DNA from: Hyaloperonospora brassicae
Taxonomy: Eukaryota > Oomycota > Peronosporomycetes > Peronosporales > Peronosporaceae
Assembly (NCBI GenBank): GCA_947650285.1
Contig: CANTFL010001456.1
Coordinates: 62,001 to 126,000, forward strand
DNA length: 64,000 bases
Direction of reading: 5' to 3'
The first letter of the stretch is position 1, and the number at the start of each line of letters is the position of its first letter. This document shows positions 1-12,101 of the stretch, piece after piece. The position numbers and the translations under genes are program-made. A model generated the notes under the pieces. That model saw only the letters and a program-made list of their open reading frames with translations. It did not search any database and had not been told where the DNA came from.

Positions 1-1285
1 TGTAAATACGCACGCACCATGAAATAAGGTCGCCAAGTTTCAGGGGAAGCGCTATCGTTCTGACGATGTCTTGCAATGGATCAAAGATTTCACTGACTAG
101 GTGGGGGACGTGCCAACCGCAAAATGGGTAATGCGAGCTTTTTTCGCGGCACCTGGACTAAGCAGCCAAGATTTGGTATTGACAATTCCCGAAGAAGACA
201 AAGTGAAAGTGAAAGCTATACCGAAGCCATTACGGACATTTACTGCTCACAGTTCGCCCGATCCGCTAGTTCAAGACACCATTCGGCAAAATGTAATGAG
301 ACAGAGTACGTGGGCGATTTCCTATTGCGACTGAACGTTTATGCACGGACGGCGCATATTCAGTATAAGAAAGGAGTTGCGGATGCTACCAATCACGTCG
401 AGCACGTCTTATTAAATTGCGGTGACGAAGACACGATGGACATAATCTATCCGCAACGACTCGATGATACCCAGCGCATGGAGATGATTATCAGTCATCG
501 ATTGCTCGGCGATAAGCGAAAAAACAGCGTGACCGAGTAAATACCGGACACGGTCTGAGTCGCCATAAGAGAAAGACACGGAATAGCTGGCGGAGGGAAA
601 GAGATGACGGTTTACGTCGGAGTAAATAGATAGGTGAGTCACGGTTCGACGATCTCCAAAGTTACCGACCTGATCGTCGGAATGACTATCGGATGAATCA
701 AGGTGATGCCCGACATGGTCCGTCGAGCTGGAACAACAACCGAGACTATGTCTATAGTCGATGCGTCACCCTTGCATCGGCATCTACGGAAGATCTGCGA
801 GCAGAGCTCGACGAACGCATAGCGAGCCGCAAATCCAACTTTACAATTTTTCAAGTGACGGAAGTGCACAAGAACACCTGAGTGACTACGATTTTGAATC
901 TGACTTGGACTAGATGGAAGCAAGATTAGAGATAAGATAATTCCGAAACACAGTCGGCCGTCAAGATCATCCTCGATCCCACGTACCTCTGGTATCACGG
1001 TCGGACAAGACGTGCGGACGATGTGAAAGAGTTGAACGACAAGAACGTACAGATTCGTCACGAGAGCGTCACATGTACAGACCGTGCGGTGCATGCGGGG
1101 TCATAAGACACGACGCTCATTTTGGCAGACAACATTTCGAATTCTGTAAACTAGTGCATGATGTCATGCATTGCGAATTCTTCGCACGATTTAAAAAGCT
1201 GGTCAAGTTAGTCAAGACCTCGGTGGGTGAATCGACTTTTCCAGAAGACCTCCACGACATATACTCGACGGGACACGAAAACTAG
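1..1285 (+). pseudogene. Ty3/Gypsy gag remnant with zinc-knuckle-like Cys cluster
   Basis: Decayed gag of an LTR retrotransposon. The frame at 124-540 stays open for 138 codons and carries a stretch (about 300-530) resembling oomycete Gypsy capsid proteins, with VGDFLLRLNVYARTA and a following HVEHVLLNCGDEDTMD. Around 1073-1285 a Cys/His-rich segment starting MYRPCGACG looks like the remains of the nucleocapsid zinc region. Stops and frame changes separate the two, so no full gag protein can be made. It is followed in order and on the same strand by protease, RT, RNase H and integrase remains. The family match is from memory of oomycete elements, not a search. Confidence 0.6.
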
Positions 1286-1739
1286 CAAGCATGTCGACTC
1301 TGACTAGTTCAGATTACAAAGGTATACCACAGTCAGTTGAAGCAGTAGTAGAAGCAAACTACGTGTTTGCCTTCGTTGGGGATACACAACGGCCCGATGA
1401 GTGGTGAGGTGAAGAACAAGAGATAATACGGATAATTGGGACGATGGTGAAGGCTGATCGATCGAAAGTATAGACACAAACGGACGGCCGTGTACTAAAA
1501 AAAGGGGCGACGAAAGTAATGAAGCTGCTATCAGATGTTCGATGGGAATGGTGGGATGCGAAGAAGCTTTATCGACAAGTAAGGATGAGAGCGCTAATCA
1601 TGGAAGCTGTCAACGGAAATCGAACCCAATATATTGCTAGATACAGGCATTATCATTTCAGACATCTGCGGAATATTCTATAAGAATCTACGGTTGCGAC
1701 GAATAACGATCAACGACAAACAAATTTTGTCCAAGAAAT

Positions 1740-2082
1740 TTGAAATTTGATGGTCTTCACCACGTCACAAACCACAGTGAAGATTACACAATGCCAGGAA
1801 GTATTTTACGAATCTGAATTGTAAATTATGACTCATCATGCGGGGGTGGATCTCTACCTCGGGACAAATTTCATGATAGCAGTCGGTATCCGACTGGACT
1901 TGTTCAACGCGACGGCCAAACTTTCATTTTTAAATCGCCATACCTCTATTGAGATCGGCAAGAGAAGTCGACCGTACCACGAACGGATACGGAATAGCCA
2001 GAGGCTCGGCTGGATGATTGGATGTCAAGAGTCGGTTGTACGAAAAGTTCCGGTTGTAAGGGAAAACAACCCATCAAATTAA
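1740..2082 (+). pseudogene. Gypsy aspartic protease remnant
   Basis: Short remnant of the retropepsin part of the same element. The frame from 1828 reads AGVDLYLGTNFMIAVGIRLD and then NATAKLS, matching the C-terminal part of oomycete Gypsy proteases (an LGxDFM-type segment followed by VRLDL). The catalytic D-S/T-G region upstream is not recognisable. Its place between gag and RT supports the call. Confidence 0.5.
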
Positions 2083-2696
2083 CTCATGAACCATAAATTC
2101 GTCGACTACCGACGCTCGTGCCGATTGTGATATACAATAGGAAAGGTACGGCAACGAGAGAACGACTGAAGAACGTCTCGATGAGAATTGATTAGTGTCC
2201 AGCGCAGTGCCCAGTCTTGTTGAAGCTACCACACGAAGTGTTACCGCGTGACGACAGTTACGTCAGACTTAGTGCATCAAAGTATCACGACTGGCAGGTA
2301 TTAGCATATGAAAACGTGATGGATGGACGGTTGCTCTAAGAATAACAACAACAGTATGCTGCATAGTTAAGACAACAACCGCCTGAGGTCGAGCGTCGAT
2401 CTTACACACAACCTACATGAACATCGCGACGGGTTGATAAAATTTGCAATGATAGAACAAATGCGTCTGACGGAGGAGTCGACAGACCCATAGAGTGCAT
2501 CGAAGGTGAATCAACCCAGACCGAGATAGGTTGGGCATACGATACGAAGAAAAACACATTACTGGACGATGCAACGGTCATTGGACAAATCTTGGTCAAC
2601 ACTACTCCTGTAAGCAAATTCTGCTGAGCAACATGCACGGGAGGCGATAGTAATGGTAGCAAACCATTCTATTCAGATCGAGTCGACCAGTCGAGC

Positions 2697-4180
2697 GTGA
2701 CAGACGGTCAAGCTGAAATCGTAATCGTTTCCGCCGATCGACTCAACGAACTGCGAGACGGAAAAGATACGACGACAAGCAGAGACGGGCCATCATTTGG
2801 CGATTTTGATCGCCGATTCCATTGTGCGTTAAAGGCAGTCAATGCGAAGGGTACGGGTGACCCATCGGCACCTTCCTCAATCGTAACATCAGATTTCAAG
2901 CATATCGCGAGCGACATCAGCCTGGTAGATTATGCTCAAGAATTCGCGTTTTTACCGGATCTTATCGAGTTGTCGCCAAACATGATTGATCACACCAGGG
3001 ACGACGTGATATGCATTGATCACACGGAAGCCCAACGAGCAAAGTTGATTATTGATTTGCGGAAACACGAAGGAATCATGGTCTACAGTGGTAACGCTCT
3101 ACCACCTCCAGCATATGGAGGTGTGTGTGATATCGACATCCAAGGTCATGATCCCATTGAGCAACGGTCCAGACAGGCTCCACTACGTCATCTATCGAAG
3201 CTGGTCGAGCTGTTGAAGGTATTGAAAGAGGCAAGGCTGATCTCATTTTTTTCGAAGTTTATGGGCGTCACCCATCGTGATTGTCCCAAAGAAGAACGGC
3301 GTTGACATCCAATTGTGCATCGATTATAAACCCGTCAGCGTCGTCACGACCGGCATGAAAAACGCAATGCCCTTAGTCGACGATCTGTTGACCGAGCTCG
3401 AAAGTTCCAATGCTTTTGCTCACTCGATACTGGTAGTGAATTTTGGGCGGCTATGATTACGAAACAAGCGCTTCACGTGTCAGAGCTTGTATGTATGTGC
3501 TCTGGGGCATTTCGAGTGGGTCGCGTATGCCGTTTATACTAAGACTTCTCCCGAGATCTACCAACAACTCGTTGTGAGGATATGTTCAGCCGAAAGATAG
3601 GTAGCAACACTTTGTACCCAACGTTAAAGTCGACAAAGATAATACTGCGAGTAAGCGCGCAACAAGAACCGCAGAGCTCAACGAGTTTGGCTCTGGTGGA
3701 TCGGCGTGGACAAAGATCGAAGCCGCTTACCGAGCTCTCAACGAATCGAATTTGTTGCAGCGCTTGGTAAATGATCCGGCGAGCAAAAGGTTTGTCACGG
3801 GCGAACCCGATGAATCAACATTTTCCCTGTGTTCCTTCGTCGATCGTTTGTGGAAGGTATCTTCTTTGGAGGGACAAGCTTCGAGTAATGTTTAGCGATG
3901 CTAGATCCGTTTCCGGTACACCTCATGAAGTGTCGAATCAGCATCAGCTTTACAAAGAGCATCTTTGTGCAGCCTTAAGCGGATTTCCTATCGCGAAAAG
4001 TGACAGCACAGGGCACTACAGCCGACCCAGCCAAACTGGTGAAACTTGCTGAGTGGTCATTCCCAGCGTTAAAAAAGGGTATGCCATCGTTTCTCGGAGT
4101 GATTAACCATTACAGCCAGTTCATTCAGAACGTCCCTGTGTAGGGTTCAGTACTGTATTAACTCAAGAAATAAGATTTCT
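2697..4180 (+). pseudogene. Gypsy reverse transcriptase remnant
   Basis: Decayed reverse transcriptase. A 202-codon open frame (2697-3305) carries the pre-RT region, with LRKHEGIMVYSGNA, a GVCDIDIQGHDPI segment and LVELLKVLKEARLI. After a frame change it continues as KNGVDIQLCIDYKPV (about 3290-3335), the RT motif containing C[VI]DYR. AMPLVDDLLTELE follows near 3370, and FLGVINHYSQFIQN near 4090 marks the end of the RT palm/thumb. The catalytic YxDD position appears as SFVDR near 3836, so the second Asp is lost. Several frameshifts and stops show it is dead. Confidence 0.75.
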
Positions 4181-5590
4181 TGACAGCAGCAAACCGGGTC
4201 GGCGCGAGCGCTTCCCCTGCTATGCTGCAACACCAAATCGCCAAAGCACCAGTTCCGCGTCATTTTGTTTCCACAGCTGACGTTTATGTAATTGTGTTTG
4301 ATAAATTTTTGGGCGTTGAGCATTACATCAATCCAAATGCATGACACGTCGTTGCACCCGGTTTGGTTTGTGGGCGAGTATTGAAAGAGAGCGAAATTAA
4401 TTATCACCTTATTGAGCGCGAAGTGCCAGCGCTGCTTCAAATGCTGAGGATTACGCATAATCTACTCGTTAGAAAAGTTATTCACGTATACACCCTATTC
4501 TCGACGATGGAACGGCTCTTCACGTTCAAGGAATTATACGAGGGGCCGTCCATTTTGCTGTATTACCATATCGTATCAATTGAAGATCAATAAAATGAAC
4601 GAGCGCGGTGTATACTTCGCCCAATTGTTGCATGCGTCGGTTACGCCGACTATCTGCTTCGACGAGTGGTTACGACACATTGTCAACTTTCAAGCACTCG
4701 TAGAGCGTTCGATTGGATCCTGAGTTTCTCTATGCACGTGTGCCTTCTACATTTGTTGGTTTTGTACTTTTGTTCGATGGCTCCGCAAAGACCGAGAAGC
4801 ACGAGATTTCGGGAGTCGCTTGTGGATACTGTGAAAATTTCAGGAATGGACCATTGGGGTCGCTGCAAGCGCTTACCTGTCGGCAAAGACAGTCAATATG
4901 CGGAATAAATAGGAATGAATAAAGGGGGACAAGCATCTTTGAAACACAAAGTGCTTGACTCGATTATTGTGGTTGACTCCAGGCTCGCGAAACAGCAACC
5001 CACGGGGATGATAACATGCAAGAAACACTCGTTGCAGTTGATGTTAGCGCGTCACAACAAATTGGTCGCCCAGTCCAACTCTGTCCGGTATTTGCACATT
5101 ATACGGTGCTACAACGCGGCATTAGATACGCATCCCTATAAAGCGTTGGAATCTAAATTGGGGCGAGTGGTGGAAGAATTAGGACGATTGAACGAGCCGC
5201 AGAGGCTTGACCGCATACAAGAGAGATTACTCTTCGAGTATCCCTCGTCGAAAGACTAAACAGAACCGGCAACAATAACTACAAATACGCGGAGTAGAAT
5301 TCGACAAGTCCGATTTGATGATCAACCGACCCGAGAAGAACTAGCCACACCAAGCCGTGCCATAAACCGCCATGACAAGAACAACCAAGTGCCATCGTAG
5401 TTAGATAAAGCATACATGCGCGGTGTATTTGAATATAGCAATCGACGATTTGAGACTCGACGAGTACCAAATCAACCGATAGAAGCGCCTAATCGCCGAG
5501 AACCGTCGATTACTGAAGATATCGATCCGCTAGTCGCACACTCCGAGCGAAAAGAAAAGATCTCGAAAGCTCAAGATGAGGAAGAGAAGT
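4181..5590 (+). pseudogene. Gypsy RNase H and connector remnant
   Basis: Remnant of the RNase H domain and the linker to integrase. A frame at about 4380-4590 reads EINYHLIEREVPALLQMLR, corresponding to the conserved Y..ERE segment of Ty3/Gypsy RNase H. Further short open frames (4666-5260, 5416-5844) lie between this and the integrase zinc finger but are frameshifted relative to one another. Position and strand fit the same element. Confidence 0.6.
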
Positions 5591-5599
5591 GGGCAACGC

Positions 5600-5964
5600 T
5601 CAAGATATTCCTTAGAGGAGAGTTCGACAAAATGACCCATGGACCAGTTAACTGCGCGAAAAAAATCGTGGACCATTTCGTACTGAGAAAGGATGGCATA
5701 CTCTACTACCTAGATCGGCGTAGCAAATCGAGGTACTTGATGGAAGAAGACCAAAATTTACGATTAGTAGCCCCAATTGCTTTGTTCTATGATAGTCTTC
5801 TTTATTGCCTTGACTCTGTGGAAGGCAGATATCAGGGATCGTAAGGACGTTTCATCGCGTGAAGTCCGACTATTACTGGATCGAGCTCTACACCGGTGTG
5901 ACGAAACGAATACAATCATGTGAGGACTGCATTACTAGCAAGATCACGCCTCACTTAAAAGGAA
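5600..5964 (+). pseudogene. Gypsy integrase N-terminal zinc-binding (H2C2) remnant
   Basis: Remnant of the integrase zinc-binding domain. The sequence reads VKSDYYWIELYTGVTKRIQ then SCEDCITSKITPHLKG at about 5859-5960, matching the ...YYWPGM...V..C..C... block of Gypsy integrases. The histidines upstream are degraded. The frame is cut off immediately by a solo LTR starting at 5965; the catalytic part of integrase resumes after that LTR at about 6732. Confidence 0.7.
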
Positions 5965-6731
5965 TGTGGTGTAGAGAATTTCAGTCCCAGGGTATTACTT
6001 CGACGACTCGGGTGTCGGCGACTCAAGTGTCGGCGACTCAAGGGTATAGCATAATGCGCGAAGATCGAGCGATATTTCATCACGTTACTTGTATAGGAAT
6101 TAGGGAAGGAAAGAGGGCCATTTAAACTGGCCCTGCGAGAAAGCAAAAGAGATAAACCAATACACTGCAGAAATTTCTAAGTCCAAGACGCGCGTACAGT
6201 TAAGGTAAGTCCCTGCGTGGGCTAGATTATGCCTGCCGTCAAACCTCGAGAGGCAAATCTTGTAGAGGTATCGACTGGTAGAGCCAAGAGTTAGAAAGGC
6301 CCGGGTAGGGCAGCGCTCGCTACTAGAGAAGGACGGAGTCTCGTCGTCGATGAGCCGGTGACCCAATAGACGTCATCGTTGAAAGTCTTGTCGAGCGACA
6401 AGCCGGTGGGCCTCAGCCTAGGGTATCGTAATTCTTCTAGTCGGTCGGACACTACGCCCGGAGACCTGTAAAAAAGCGTGAGCGTCGGCTTCCACACGTT
6501 GGTGTGAAGTCACAGGAAGAGTGAGGTTTACAAGCTGCTAAGCACAGGCAGACTTCTGGAGGAGTGGTTGTAAGGAATCGGCCAGGCAAAAACCGCAACT
6601 GAACCCGAAGGGGCGAAACGCATAGGGATTTATCCAAACGTACCAGACAGTTGCGCCGAATAAGATCGGCGATTGTTGTGTTTGTAGGTTGAGGCTGTTA
6701 TACGACGGAATTAACTAACTACTATACCACA
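5965..6731 (+). mobile_element. Solo LTR (Gypsy family, copy 1) nested in integrase
   Basis: A 767-bp LTR-like unit begins TGTGGTGTAGAGAATTTC and ends CTATACCACA, so its ends are the inverted hexamers TGTGGT/ACCACA with TG...CA termini. The same start, internal blocks (GGTAAGTCCCTGCGT... at about 6205, the GAGCCGGTGACCCA repeat at about 6350) and end recur at 12102-13129. It interrupts the integrase between its zinc finger and catalytic core. Flanks GGAA (5961-5964) and GGAC (6732-6735) are a weak trace of a target duplication. No internal region is present, so it is a solo LTR or truncated copy. Confidence 0.8.
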
Positions 6732-7460
6732 GGACACTCGCCGAGTAACGTCGTATCCTAATGAACTTTTCAAGTATTCTTAATGGACTATGCTATTCCT
6801 TTACCAGTAACTAGACGAGGGAATACATCGCTGCTACTGTATCGAATCTCTTTACGGGATTCGTGATTGCAAAGGCTATGGGTTTTATAGGGCGTTAGTA
6901 GTTGCGAAAGCATTCGAAGAAAACATCTTCCGTCGTTTTAGGTCTCCCTGCCTCATTCGACTTGATAAGACCCGAGTTTCATGAGTGAAGTGGTTCAAAC
7001 GTTTGCCGAGATGGTGGAATCTAATCGCGAGCTATGTTGAGCTACAAGTCCCAAGCGAACAGACAAAATGAAAGCAGCGTGAAGACCATGATACAGACAG
7101 TGCGCGTGTATGTCTAAGACTCTCTTCAAGCAAAATGGGACGACAGCGCCGGGCGACTAGTGCATGCGATCAATAACGCCAGAGCCTCTACGAGGAAAGA
7201 GACTCCCTTCTACCTAGCTCATGGTTTGGACGCGCACTTTACACTTGAAGCCATGAACGATTCGATTTGAAGAACACCGTCCGGAGAAAGCAAAGAGATA
7301 GACTTATCAGACCCGTTCATGTGGCGCCACGAGTCTATCCGACAACGAGAGACAGCGATCTGGCTCGAGACAGAATTCCAAGTGAGTGCTAAAGCTCGAC
7401 GGGCAAACGACAACAATGAGGGATTGATCCCTGCGGAACTACGAATCATACCACGAACAA
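6732..7460 (+). pseudogene. Gypsy integrase catalytic-core remnant
   Basis: Continuation of the integrase after the LTR insertion. Around 6788-6830 the sequence reads MDYAIPLPVTRRGNTSLLL, the typical start of the oomycete Gypsy integrase core after the first catalytic Asp. Near 6985 it reads MSEVVQTFAEMV, and at 7140-7240 DDSAGRLVHAINNA followed by RKETPFYLAHGLDAH, the conserved C-terminal half of the core. Stops and frameshifts are scattered throughout. Together with 5600-5964 this shows a once-contiguous integrase. Confidence 0.75.
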
Positions 7461-7799
7461 TATGATCATATCATACTCAAGAAGAAAGTCAACAAGAAGA
7501 AATAAGAGTTGCGACATTTGAGACCAGGTTGGACGAAGAGGAATAATTTTGACTGTTCATGGAGAAAAGGAATACTGGACTGAAGAAGAAGCCGGCTCAT
7601 CGATGGCATGGGCTGTTCCGCATAAAGCGACGAGTGGAAGATTTCGATTTATAGTTTAAGTTAACCAATCGGAGTGGGATTATATTCTATCCTGTCGTAC
7701 ATGTCTCACGCTTGAAGAATTTCAGGGATCTTGATGAACGACCTACTAGGAAGTTGGTAGCTGGAATCGCAGAGACCGACCGTTTCGATTTCAACGAAG

Positions 7800-8060
7800 A
7801 TCTCTAACCAGAGGATAGTTAGGAGCCAGGCGTAGCGAGCGGGAGATACGAAGTAGAATCAATCGTGGATGACAACTTACCACTCTCTTCGAGCATCAGC
7901 AGGAATAAGCGACGGTTTTGGTGAAGTGGAAAGGCTTTGACACACCTACATGAAGGCCGTTTTCTAATCTGTCGTGCGCAGATTGTTTATAAGATAACCT
8001 ACGGCAGAAGAAGCGATAGAATCGGTTAAAGATGATGTGGGTGGCAGATGAGTGCTAGTT
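7800..8060 (+). pseudogene. Integrase C-terminal chromodomain remnant
   Basis: Near 7838-7965 the decayed frame shows YEVESIVDD, then about 75 nt later LVKWKGFDTPT. This is the chromodomain signature (Y.VE.I...R......YLVKWKG....TWEP) found at the integrase C-terminus of chromoviruses. It marks the element as a chromodomain-bearing Ty3/Gypsy element and gives the 3' end of pol. Two short ORFs would be needed to span it, so it is non-functional. Confidence 0.6.
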
Positions 8061-8189
8061 CACGCGCCACTGCCACCAACAACATTACCTCTGTGATTAG
8101 AAGTAGGCAGATATAAGGGAGAAAAAACTGCGTCTATATACCATGAGTTACATAGAATAAGGGACTGGATTACCTTAATGGATTACCTA

Positions 8190-8275
8190 AAGGTTTGACG
8201 AAGGAAGGACTTACAAGCCAAGACTCGACGAGTCAAGACTCGACGTTCCAAGACTCGACGAAGGTTAAATCGTCT
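8190..8275 (+). repeat. ACTCGACGAGTCAAG-type short tandem repeat
   Basis: Three degenerate copies of a CCAAGACTCGACG(AGT) motif in a row at 8217-8265. The same motif forms a longer array inside the large LTR at about 12195-12295, and a related GACTCAAGTGTCGGC motif sits in the nested LTR at 6003-6035. It is therefore a sequence theme of this retroelement family. Confidence 0.6.
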
Positions 8276-9489
8276 ATTCGAGTCACCCGCATGATAGAAT
8301 AGCCGAGGAATTTGATGCCTGTGACGGTCACCACAGACTAGTCGGGTCGCCAAGTAGAACGCTGAGCGACCGAGGAGGCAAAAACCTGCGTGTCACGACG
8401 ATTCTCAGGAATGGGTGTAGCGGTGCTCACAGCACGAGGAGCGGGTACGTTTGGATTGACTTCCTCGACAATACGAGGCACCACATCGCTCTCGGCAACA
8501 CCCGCCGGCACGAATACGGAGAATTATGGATGGTGTGGCCTGAATCAAGTGTTGGAAGGGTGCTTTGCCGGCCGATTCAACCAACAGACTCGCCATGGCT
8601 TAGATGCTCCAACGCATTGAGCTCGATAAACTAGTCAGGACTTGAAGGCACCCATGGGTGACTCACGAGCGGGTAATGGGAAACGGAGGGTTTAGACTAA
8701 ATCTTGGGATCGAGATCAGGAGCCGAACCGTCAGGCATCCACTCCGAGACTTCCTCATTCACGACTCGGTTATTGTATTTTATAGACAACCGGAGGAGGT
8801 CTCCACGACTCTTGTGAGCGGTTGATCATTCCTAACAAAGCGTAGATAGCATGTCTACGTCAGCGGTCGACCGGATAAAGCCAAAGTCCGGGTGCATTCC
8901 CATTAAAAATCTGGACTCGACGATCCAATGACTTCTCTCCCTCAAGGTGACGTACCCCTTCGACCGGGTATCAACAGTCTCACCGCGTTCGACCTCATGT
9001 CCGAACTCGCCATATCGTCCCCGAACGTCACAGACAGCATCCTACATACTACTTGTCCAGAAATACCATTTGGAGGACGAGAGTCTAGATCGAGCATCAA
9101 GGAGACGAGCGGCTGCCACAAACATAAGTGAGTCCGGGAAATAACCGAGATTCTACTAGAGGGAGTGAGCTGGGTTGAACACGTTCTTCATTTCTCGAAG
9201 AGCAGCCATCGATATGAGAGTAGCCGCAACAGCAGGCCTGATATGGAAATCCTCAATGCGGAGATGCGACCGAATGGCAGTAGTTTGAGCCCTATGCCGG
9301 GCCGAACAAGGCTTTTAAAACGTAATATTTGACTCTGCCACATCACTGGCGTATGACGAGAGTCTAGCGCCACTACTTGGGTCGCGCAAGTGCAAAGCAC
9401 ATCTAGGGACAAGCACAGCTATAGAGGCAGTGCCAACACCACAGACGCCGGGACGGAAGAGGCGACAGCGGTCTCAGGCGCTTTACTCG

Positions 9490-11800
9490 CCTCAGGAAGA
9501 GACGTGCTTGATCGACGAGTCGAGACCGTCCGAGGCGCATCTTGAGACACAGAGGAACGATATCCAGGTGAAATTGTCTTCTAAGGACGTTTGGCGGGTG
9601 TAGACGCAGACGAACGACTCGACTTGCGATCCTTCGCCGGCTTCACTGGATCCGCGATAGTGTCGACTTTGCTCGGCGGCGATAAGTTCGCGGAAACGGA
9701 AGACGACGCTGGAGGCGACGAGAGGACTGATACAACCACACTCTGGGGAACAGAAACCGACGTCAGCGAGGCCGACGTGGCCACCGACGCCGACCCAGTA
9801 ACTCGAGAACCGATTCGTCGAGATCCAGCTGACACGGGTGGGTGACAAACACGACCTCTACCTCGAGAAGAGCGCGATCGCACGACGATAGAACTACGTG
9901 GCGAAGGCACTATATCGATACCTGCAGAAGCGGTTTCAGTAGTCAACGATCCTGATGTGAGAACCGGTGAGACAGGAGTCGAGGGTAAAGACTCAGACGT
10001 AGCCACTGGCGTCTATCCAGACATCGGGAAAACATTTCGTCGAGATCCAGTTGACGCGGTTGGGGGACGAACACGACCTCGACTTCGAGGAAAACGCGAC
10101 CGCACGATCTGCGGGCTACATCGACAAACTGCTGGGATAGGCAAGCGGCGGTTCCTAGTACTTTGCCGAGCCAAGGAGTCCGTCACAATCGCCTTACGCG
10201 GGGGGTGACAGGAAATTCAAGGACGAAACATTATCGCCGCTTACAGCCTGAGTCGACGGATAAACCAACGACAGTGAAGCGCGAAGCGAAGGTTCAGGCG
10301 CCGTCGACAAAGGTTGACCAGACGAATAGACTACTCTCGACAAGCGAGGAGACTGGGCTGGTGTAACCGGAGCCGAAAGCGCACTAGATTTTTACTCGGA
10401 AGACATCTCGCCACGCTAATAGGATGCAGGTGGCGAATACTGCAGGTAAGCGATGCGCGAGTCGGTCGACGGCGACGAGGATGAGAGTGCCAGCGGGAGT
10501 ATGATAGTAACAGAGTCCATCAACGCAGAGCGAACTTTGCTAGGCGAAAAACAACTCGACGACGAGCCGATTGAGTCTATCCGAAGAGATAACACTTAAG
10601 ATCCCGCCTTAGATCCAATTGAGAGGACATCGAGAAATGCTGGGTGAGTAAGGTACACGATCGAGAGTTCAAATCCAGCTCACGCGGATTCAAACCCGGA
10701 GCGTCGATGCCGGTTATAGCCGCAGTAGTGAGACTGGGATCAAGGGGCCACGGAACAAGATTATGCCAAAGCCTGTTCCGCAAGCCGACGATCACGCAAC
10801 AGTGGTCGTCAATGAGTCCCCGGGAAGCACTCACGGCGTGTTTACCGCCATTACATGGTCATGGTAAATTCTTGCAACCGACAGTTATACGCCGTCGCGA
10901 CTCCGTTGATGGCTGTTTGCTGTGCTCGAAACTCGGCGAGTCGACCAGTAAGCCGAGAGACTTCGCGGTCCCGCGCTTGGATCTCCACTTGCAAGCTTGA
11001 GGTAATGCACTTCACCGATTTAAGTCGGTCCGCTCGCTGAGAAGACACTTGAGCGGCTTCCGCATCGAGAGTGAAGTTCGACTTCTTCGGTGCTTCGATG
11101 ACATAGTATTCCTTTACGTAACCGCATGCCAAGTAGAAGCCTCCACCTGGGTCGTCTACAGTTAAGCGCGCAAATCCACGGACTTGGCGATCTCGCTTCC
11201 ATTCTTCGAAGACGTGCTGCGCTACTCCGCTTCGACTGCACAAGCGCGACGCACAACAGAGCTACCGATTCCGTTTGGTCGAGAGGCACAACGGAATCCC
11301 GATGGCGAGGACGTCCACGTCAGCGAGTGACGGGGCCTGACGGATGAATTAACGCGTATAATAATCGAGCAGCGGTCATGTAGTCTCCATTGGTGTGGCA
11401 ACAAATTTGCACCAGTTCTACCTCAAGCTGCTGATCTGAGTGGTTCATGTGTCTCAGCGTACGACGGGGATCAGCAACAATGGTCGAACTCTCAACGTCG
11501 ACGTCCGAGACATCACCAAGGCGACTTCTTAAAGGTGAAGACGCTTGACAACAAGAAGAACAGGGCGGCGGCATCTTCCCGGACGAGTCAATCGACAGTG
11601 AATTTGGGTGGCCAGTCTGCAACACTTGCATACCCACGGCGTATTCGAGTCGATCAGGCAAACTCGACGAAGCAACGTCACCGAGCGGTAAGTCAGCGGC
11701 GCCGGAAAGCAAGTTGATGAGCTAAATGCTGACTCCCGGGCCGAAAGCACTGAAGGATAAGTTTGTATGGGCAGGGCTGAGCATAAGGACACCACGGATC
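9490..11800 (-). pseudogene. Antisense reading-frame block inside the Gypsy element
   Basis: Between the chromodomain (ends about 8060) and the large LTR (starts 12102) the longest frames run antisense to pol. In minus-strand order they are: a frame at 11712-11320 with LEVELVQICCHTNGDY; a 130-codon frame at 11243-10851 with FEEWKRDRQVRGFARLTVDD and a helical tail (AAQVSSQRADRLKSV, REVSRLTGRLAEF) that looks coiled-coil; and a Ser/Pro/Thr-rich 141-codon frame at 10006-9581. They are offset by frameshifts but together suggest one decayed protein of several hundred residues. No recognised domain. Some plant Gypsy lineages carry an antisense ORF in this place; identity here is inference. Confidence 0.4.
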
Positions 11801-12101
11801 ACAAGGAGTTGGGACAGAGGTAGAACCGAGAAAGAAGGATAACCACACTCACCATAACGCAAGCAGCAGAATTGACTGGAATGGGCGATTTATCCGGTGA
11901 CTGAGACTGAACGGTACGGTACAACGCAGAAGACAAGGGTGTCAAGCCTGCTAAATACAAAAGAGCAAGCACGACGGTTTACTACGTACCATGGGTCGAC
12001 GAAAGAGGGACGAGCAGGATCAAGCATGGCGATTTGTGGAGGGACCAAGAAATACTGGTCGAGATACTCGACAGTAAGGTTCGTATCTCTACCGGGGCAG
12101 T

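Noticed and set aside
10640..10720. Possible tRNA because of GTTCAAATCC-like T-loop strings
   Set aside because: The flanking bases do not form a T-stem, acceptor stem or anticodon arm.
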